This document shows positions 15,002-18,692 of a stretch of DNA of 18,692 nt, piece by piece; position 1 is the first letter of the stretch; each line of letters opens with the position of its first letter. The translations under genes were made by a program, and so were the position numbers. The stretch is from contig CAYWGR010000108.1 in the NCBI GenBank assembly GCA_964458015.1, positions 1 through 18,692 on the forward strand, read 5' to 3'. A model generated the notes under the pieces. The model was not told where the DNA came from and searched no databases. It worked only from the letters and a program-made list of their open reading frames with translations. Origin of the DNA: CAYWGR01 sp964458015 (lineage in GTDB: Bacteria > Planctomycetota > Planctomycetia > Pirellulales > Thermoguttaceae).

Positions 15002-17350
15002 TTATTGCCTCCTTTCCGGGCGTTGGCCGGAAAGTCCACGTGCATCTTGCTCCGACAAACCTGTATGCGGCAGGGACTCTTGTCGAGACTTGCCGCTCAC
15101 CGCAAACAACTTCCACACTTGTTCCGCCGTCAAGGCACGGTTGAACACCACGACCTCATCAAGTCGGCCATGCCAGAAACAAAGGGGCGTAACCGACTGA
15201 GTCACTGCCGTGCATCCCAACAATAATTCCGTGCCGCCCACATAACCATCCACGCCTTCCTTCATGTGAAGTTGCGCTAAAACGTATTGGGCAGTGTGAG
15301 TGCTTGTTAATTCATATTTTGTTAGTTTCTGGGATAACTCGGTGATAGGCAGAGTCTCATCGGGCGATCGCCCCGGATCCGCCAGCGAAAAAGGCTCGCC
15401 GCTAAACCATAATTTGATCGTATCTACCGAGTCGGTGCTTGGACTGCCCGGCCGCTGGCTGTACGCTAGAAGGTTGAATTTCTTGGCAGCGCCAAAATCC
15501 ATGCTGACGTAAGCCGGCGAACGGAGCCTGACGCCATTGTGATCGCCGTCGTAGGCGTATTCCCCGCCTAACTTGTTGGTCGTGCCGATGTCAGCGGCGG
15601 TTGCACTGCCGTCGATCAAGTTTTCCACAGCCTGATTACCGTAAATCGTGCAAGCCGTAGAGCCCATGATGGAAGTGGGCTTGCACAACATCGATTCGTC
15701 GGCCCTACAGCCAATGGCTAAACGGCGCACATCGTTTTGCTGAAGAATGCCTGCGCAGGGTTGCGATGCCACTTCCACGCCATTGCGGTACAGACGCGCA
15801 GTCGAGCCGTCGGCCACAAAGGCCACGTGTTGCCACTGGTACAAGGGCAGTGGCTTCGCAACTCCCTCACGAAGCATCACGTCCGATCCGTTGCTGCTTC
15901 GCAGAATGACAGACAGATCGCCGTCCAAGTCATGCAATCCAAAGCAGAACTGGCCTCCAAGTTTCGTGGTCCAATTCGAGGCAATCGTTGCTCTCTCGGG
16001 TCGGCTCTCTGCAAAAACATACGCCGCTACGGTTAGTTGCCCTTTGGCAGCCTTGGGATAATCGGGCACAATTACATAACGGACAATAGGCGGCTTCAAC
16101 AAGCACAGCGAATCACCGTAATGGCCTTGCTTATAGGGAACTTCAAACTCATACTCCTTGGCGGAATGCAGTTCGCCATGATGGCCGCCGGGAGCGGAAT
16201 CGAACACCACGTTGCGGTCACTCTCCCTCTTCGGCTGGTCCATGCGGTAGTAAAGAGCCGGCTGCATCGAGAGCACGCGATGAGCATAGATGTCCGGCCG
16301 GCTGCCGTGCTCGGGCCGCGGCATCGCGCGAATGAAACGCTTTTCGCCGTCAGCAGTGGCGTTTTTTATGGTGGCAATCGGACCGTTGACGCCAACACAT
16401 ACCGTATGACCGGCACTGATTACTTGTTCTTGGCCCATGCCGCTTTGGCCCTCACCCATCGTCAAACGGACCTTGCCGGCGAATACGTGCGTTACAACCT
16501 CCCTGTCTCGATTAACCTCGACGCCGAATTCGGTGCCCAGGTCGGTCACGGTGGCGGTGGGAGTTTTTACGGTAAACAATTTCTGATTTCTGATTTCTGA
16601 TTTCGGATTTGCAGTTTCGGACTTCTTTTCAAGCTTTGCTGTCAGCTTGCCAATGGAGAGATAGCCGCTAGCGGCGGATTCCACTTCGTAGGTGACGGGG
16701 CCTTGCAGAATCACCTTGGCGCCGGTGTCGTAGGTGATTTCTATCAGGCCGGAACGGAGAGCATACCTGCGGCCCAATAGCACATTCGCGCCGTTGAAAG
16801 TTTCTGTCTGTAAATCTGCCCAGCGGCAATCGACCATGCCGGTAATTCGGCCGATTATTTCCGTTTTCTGGTCAACAACTGTCGGCATCGGTGACAGAAA
16901 GGTTTTCACAATCTGTTCACGCTGTCCAAGATGGGACACGTGAACCAGCGAGCCAACCAACAGCCCGAGACCTGTCACTACAGTTGCAATGAGAAGCGAA
17001 AAAGGAATTTCCTGCGAGAAATAGCCAATCGTGCCATGGAATGCAGCGGCAAAAAAGGTGGGAGCGGCCGGATGTTCCGTATCGACCCACAATTCCGGCA
17101 CAGGTGGTTGGGCCGAAGTTGCTGGGATTATGCCGACTAACTCAAGCGACTTCTCCAAAGCACGTTGCCCGTGTACGATTGCTCGCAAATCCACGTCAAG
17201 CTGCATGCAGTCCAACAGTAGGCGTGCGGTGCGTTCTTCAGACAATGCCAACTCTAACTGTGTCAATTGCTCTTGCGAAACGTCTTCTTCGCAAGCTGAT
17301 AGTAGCAAGGCTTGAACATCCGCAGAGATATTGTTGTCGAGTCGACTCAT
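15002..17350 (-). CDS. FecR-type sigma regulator fused to LamG with an inserted discoidin-like module
   Basis: The 782-residue protein starts with a cytoplasmic part (1-115) resembling the anti-sigma-like N-terminus of planctomycete FecR proteins. A single membrane helix (about 116-137) and an extracytoplasmic FecR domain (about 165-325; VKTPTATVTDLGTEFGVEV) follow. A LamG/concanavalin-like sandwich begins at about 362 (ALYYRMDQ, LTVAAYVFAE, WQHVAFVADGSTARLYRNG, LAIG). Its usual final strand, FWHGRLDEVVVFNRALTAEQ, comes only at 725-744. Residues 554-714 between them are a complete discoidin-like module that recurs in the PEP-CTERM protein. The ATG overlaps the sigma factor stop by four bases (ATGA), so the two are translationally coupled. 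It probably holds or releases the sigma factor in response to an outside ligand; direction of control is inferred. Confidence 0.9.
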   Translation of the reverse strand: MSRLDNNISADVQALLLSACEEDVSQEQLTQLELALSEERTARLLLDCMQLDVDLRAIVHGQRALEKSLELVGIIPATSAQPPVPELWVDTEHPAAPTFFAAAFHGTIGYFSQEIPFSLLIATVVTGLGLLVGSLVHVSHLGQREQIVKTFLSPMPTVVDQKTEIIGRITGMVDCRWADLQTETFNGANVLLGRRYALRSGLIEITYDTGAKVILQGPVTYEVESAASGYLSIGKLTAKLEKKSETANPKSEIRNQKLFTVKTPTATVTDLGTEFGVEVNRDREVVTHVFAGKVRLTMGEGQSGMGQEQVISAGHTVCVGVNGPIATIKNATADGEKRFIRAMPRPEHGSRPDIYAHRVLSMQPALYYRMDQPKRESDRNVVFDSAPGGHHGELHSAKEYEFEVPYKQGHYGDSLCLLKPPIVRYVIVPDYPKAAKGQLTVAAYVFAESRPERATIASNWTTKLGGQFCFGLHDLDGDLSVILRSSNGSDVMLREGVAKPLPLYQWQHVAFVADGSTARLYRNGVEVASQPCAGILQQNDVRRLAIGCRADESMLCKPTSIMGSTACTIYGNQAVENLIDGSATAADIGTTNKLGGEYAYDGDHNGVRLRSPAYVSMDFGAAKKFNLLAYSQRPGSPSTDSVDTIKLWFSGEPFSLADPGRSPDETLPITELSQKLTKYELTSTHTAQYVLAQLHMKEGVDGYVGGTELLLGCTAVTQSVTPLCFWHGRLDEVVVFNRALTAEQVWKLFAVSGKSRQESLPHTGLSEQDARGLSGQRPERRQ
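15209..15691 (-). other. inserted discoidin-like module inside LamG
   Basis: These bases encode residues 554-714 (from MLCKPTSIMG to TELLLGC). They interrupt the LamG fold between RRLAIGCRADES and PLCFWHGRLDEV. Short DNA identities remain with the PEP-CTERM gene, for example AACAATAATTC at 15219-15229 and 14339-14349, and AAAACGTA in both. Confidence 0.7.
16581..16622. repeat. 7-bp tandem repeat inside the FecR/LamG gene
   Basis: TTCTGAT occurs three times in a row (16581-16601), followed by degenerate units TTCGGAT, TTGCAGT and TTCGGAC. It encodes SETANPKSEIRNQK (residues 244-257), a linker just before the conserved FecR segment. Because seven is not a multiple of three, loss or gain of one unit would shift the reading frame. 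Confidence 0.75.
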
Positions 17351-17877
17351 CTCTCGTTCCTCTCAACAACAGCTTGATCAACGCAGTCGAGCAACTTCTT
17401 TCGGATATTGCGCAAGGAGCTATAAAGGCTGTGCGTGGTTCGCCCCAACTCCCGGGCAAGATCACCCACTGTTTGCATGCCGCCAAAACAACACCGAACC
17501 AGTTTCTGCTGGTTGGGGGGAAGCTTCTCTACACAGTCTTCCAGTGTCGCAGCACGTAAATCGAATTCCTCCTCGGGGATTGCTGCCTGAATGACGGCAA
17601 GACGCAACTGGAAGGCTTCCGAGAAGTGTGCTTGATAGCGATGATGCTGCGTGAGGAAGTTGAGCGACTTGAAACGGGCAATGGTGCAAGCCCAGGCCGC
17701 AAAACTTGTCCCGGGCTGATACTCATCGAACTTCTCCCAGAGCGTCAAACTTGTCTGCTGAAACACATCCTCGGCATCATCAAAATTGCGTAACAGAGTA
17801 TAGATGTAGCCAAAGAGCCGTCGATGATGGCGACGGAGTTGCTCGGCAAATCGGTTTTCGCGATCTTGGTTGCTCAT
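17347..17877 (-). CDS. ECF RNA polymerase sigma factor, planctomycete/verrucomicrobial type
   Basis: The 176-residue protein has region 2 (about 8-75; RRLFGYIYTLLRNFDDAEDV, then FQQTSLTLWEKFDEY and FAAWACTIARFKSLNFL) and region 4 (about 110-165; LEDCVEKLPPNQQKLVRCCF, TVGDLARELGRTTHSLYSSL, RNIRKKLLDCV). This is the normal length and layout of a sigma-70 family ECF factor of the type common in Rhodopirellula and Verrucomicrobium. Its stop overlaps the start of the FecR/LamG gene by four bases, so the latter is its likely partner. No clear ribosome binding site precedes the ATG at 17877. Targets are unknown; the cluster itself and the downstream enzyme operon are the first candidates. Confidence 0.93.
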   Translation of the reverse strand: MSNQDRENRFAEQLRRHHRRLFGYIYTLLRNFDDAEDVFQQTSLTLWEKFDEYQPGTSFAAWACTIARFKSLNFLTQHHRYQAHFSEAFQLRLAVIQAAIPEEEFDLRAATLEDCVEKLPPNQQKLVRCCFGGMQTVGDLARELGRTTHSLYSSLRNIRKKLLDCVDQAVVERNER

Positions 17878-18170
17878 ATCATCTATATTTACGCTCGTTG
17901 GGAATAAGTAACAAAATAAAATGGAGCCATTTGGCTGTAAGTCGCAAGTGTATTCAGAGAAAAGACTTACGAGGCCGACTTTATTCCCCTGCTTCTATAC
18001 TACATAGCCGACAACGCACCTGTCTATTTTCTGAGCTGAGATTATCGGTGCCCTACAAGCCAAGGCTATTGCGATCGCGTGGTAGTCGCCGTAACATGCT
18101 TGATGCCAATGGGTTATCGTACGACCTGCAACCGCAACTCGGCCTTCTTGTCATTTAGAATTATTGGCAA
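17878..18170 (-). promoter_or_regulatory. region upstream of the sigma factor, with a small dyad
   Basis: No gene is credible in these 293 bases. AGCCATTTGGCT (17925-17936) is a dyad with 5-bp arms about 50 bases upstream of the sigma factor start. A promoter for the sigma/FecR operon should be here, but only weak -10/-35 matches were found, which is what would be expected if the sigma factor drives its own gene. Confidence 0.3.
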
Positions 18171-18413
18171 CTATTCAAAACATTTTTGCTCGTTGCCGCG
18201 GTTGGCTTCACGATTTCGGCACGGTTGCTTTTTGGGAGGAGACGCACCGTGACGCCATTGGCTGGGCGACATGCCTGTCTTCTTTTTGAAAAGCTTCAAG
18301 AAATGGCACGAATTCTCAAACTGTAGCGATGCCGCGATCTCCTTGACGGAAAACGCCGTATTCCACAGCATCTCCTTGGCACGCCGGATGCGAAACTGTA
18401 GATAGTTATGGCC
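18171..18413 (-). pseudogene. AraC-family regulator remnant (second half of the DNA-binding domain)
   Basis: The frame 18566-18171 encodes 131 residues, but only residues from about 52 on resemble a family: GHNYLQFRIRRAKEML, FSVKEIAASLQFENSCHFLK, LFKKKTGMSPSQWR. This is the linker helix and second helix-turn-helix of an AraC/XylS domain. The first helix-turn-helix and the whole sensor domain are missing, and the other two frames upstream show no trace of them. A Gln replaces the usual Gly in SLGFEN. The upstream part of the frame overlaps the end of the next gene, so it is not its natural N-terminus. It reads as the tail of a regulator lost by deletion or rearrangement. Confidence 0.68.
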
Positions 18414-18505
18414 CTGTGCGTCGGCCGGCACGGGCGAGGGAGAATCGATGGTAAACTTGTCTGTGCCCGGCGCCATTGCATGTTCGCAAACGCCGGCTGA
18501 GAGAA

Positions 18506-18692
18506 CTATGTGTCTGCGGCATCCCTCGGACGCGGACATTTGAGTCGGCGGAAGGCCTCGCCGCATGCATGGTAATTGTCGCGGGACATTCCCATTATGC
18601 TGTACTCTTCCACGTAGCCAATAAAACCTCCATCAGGACTGGCCAGCAGACGGTACAGCTGCTCAGCCTCGTTGTAGATATCTTCAGGCGTT
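18506..18692 (-). CDS. probable uroporphyrinogen-decarboxylase-like protein, C-terminal end (partial)
   Basis: An open frame enters from the right edge and stops at TAG (complement of 18506-18508). The 61 visible residues begin TPEDIYNEAEQLYRLLASPD and continue with GGFIGYVEEYSIMGMSRDNY, then HACGEAFRRL. The pattern of a helix that starts PED, a GGFI turn and a later N-x-x-A helix is that of the end of URO-D-like (methyltransferase/decarboxylase superfamily) proteins, which are frequent next to glycan genes in planctomycetes. Active-site residues are outside the window, so the family call is moderate. Confidence 0.6.
   Translation of the reverse strand, partial: TPEDIYNEAEQLYRLLASPDGGFIGYVEEYSIMGMSRDNYHACGEAFRRLKCPRPRDAADT

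Noticed and set aside
17706..18158. 150-residue + strand frame in front of the sigma factor
   Set aside because: It overlaps the conserved sigma factor 5' end, lacks a ribosome binding site and shows no family motif.
882..18413. Complete genomic island with attachment sites or an integrase
   Set aside because: Two truncated genes and a composition change suggest rearrangement, but no integrase, transposase, tRNA target or matching direct repeats at both ends were seen.

Overview
The window looks like planctomycete DNA, or a close PVC relative. The evidence is a DUF1559 protein with a prepilin-type N-terminus, a PEP-CTERM surface protein, an ECF sigma factor fused by a 4-bp overlap to a FecR/LamG protein, a small lipoprotein with a transthyretin-like repeat, and long secreted glycoside hydrolases with low mutual spacing. 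No rRNA, tRNA, CRISPR array, transposase or integrase is visible.

Layout. (1) 1-881 is visibly GC-rich. It holds the 3' end of a DegT/DnrJ/EryC1/StrS aminotransferase on the + strand, then about 550 bases without a credible gene but with two long inverted repeats and a promoter candidate. (2) About 880-990 is a junction. A + strand gene with a good ribosome binding site is broken just after its signal peptide, and a - strand gene is broken at its C-terminal side. Between them lie 73 bases without any cytosine. (3) 976-12331 on the - strand is a tight set of secreted carbohydrate-active proteins. Reading in the direction of transcription these are a DUF4838 (GH67/GH20-like) protein, a GH42-like beta-galactosidase, an unclassified TIM-barrel protein with tandem N-terminal RNW repeats, a GH78-like protein, a GH127-like beta-L-arabinofuranosidase, and a truncated large secreted protein. 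(4) 12674-17877 on the - strand is a regulatory and surface cluster: ECF sigma factor, FecR/LamG membrane protein, PEP-CTERM protein, DUF1559 pseudopilin-like protein and lipoprotein. (5) 17878-18692 holds the C-terminal half of an AraC-type DNA-binding domain (a remnant) and the 3' end of a probable uroporphyrinogen-decarboxylase-like gene.

How it may work together (inference). The sigma factor and the FecR protein form a typical membrane signalling pair. The outside part of the FecR protein carries a LamG fold into which a discoidin-like module has been inserted. The next gene encodes a PEP-CTERM surface protein made almost entirely of the same module. A sensor and a co-transcribed surface protein that share one binding module, next to a set of glycan-cleaving enzymes, suggest a glycan-sensing and degradation locus. 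The predicted enzyme activities (L-arabinose, L-rhamnose, beta-galactose and possibly uronic acid release) point to pectin-like, arabinogalactan-like or similar heteropolysaccharides. This nested and shared module is the most original thing in the window.
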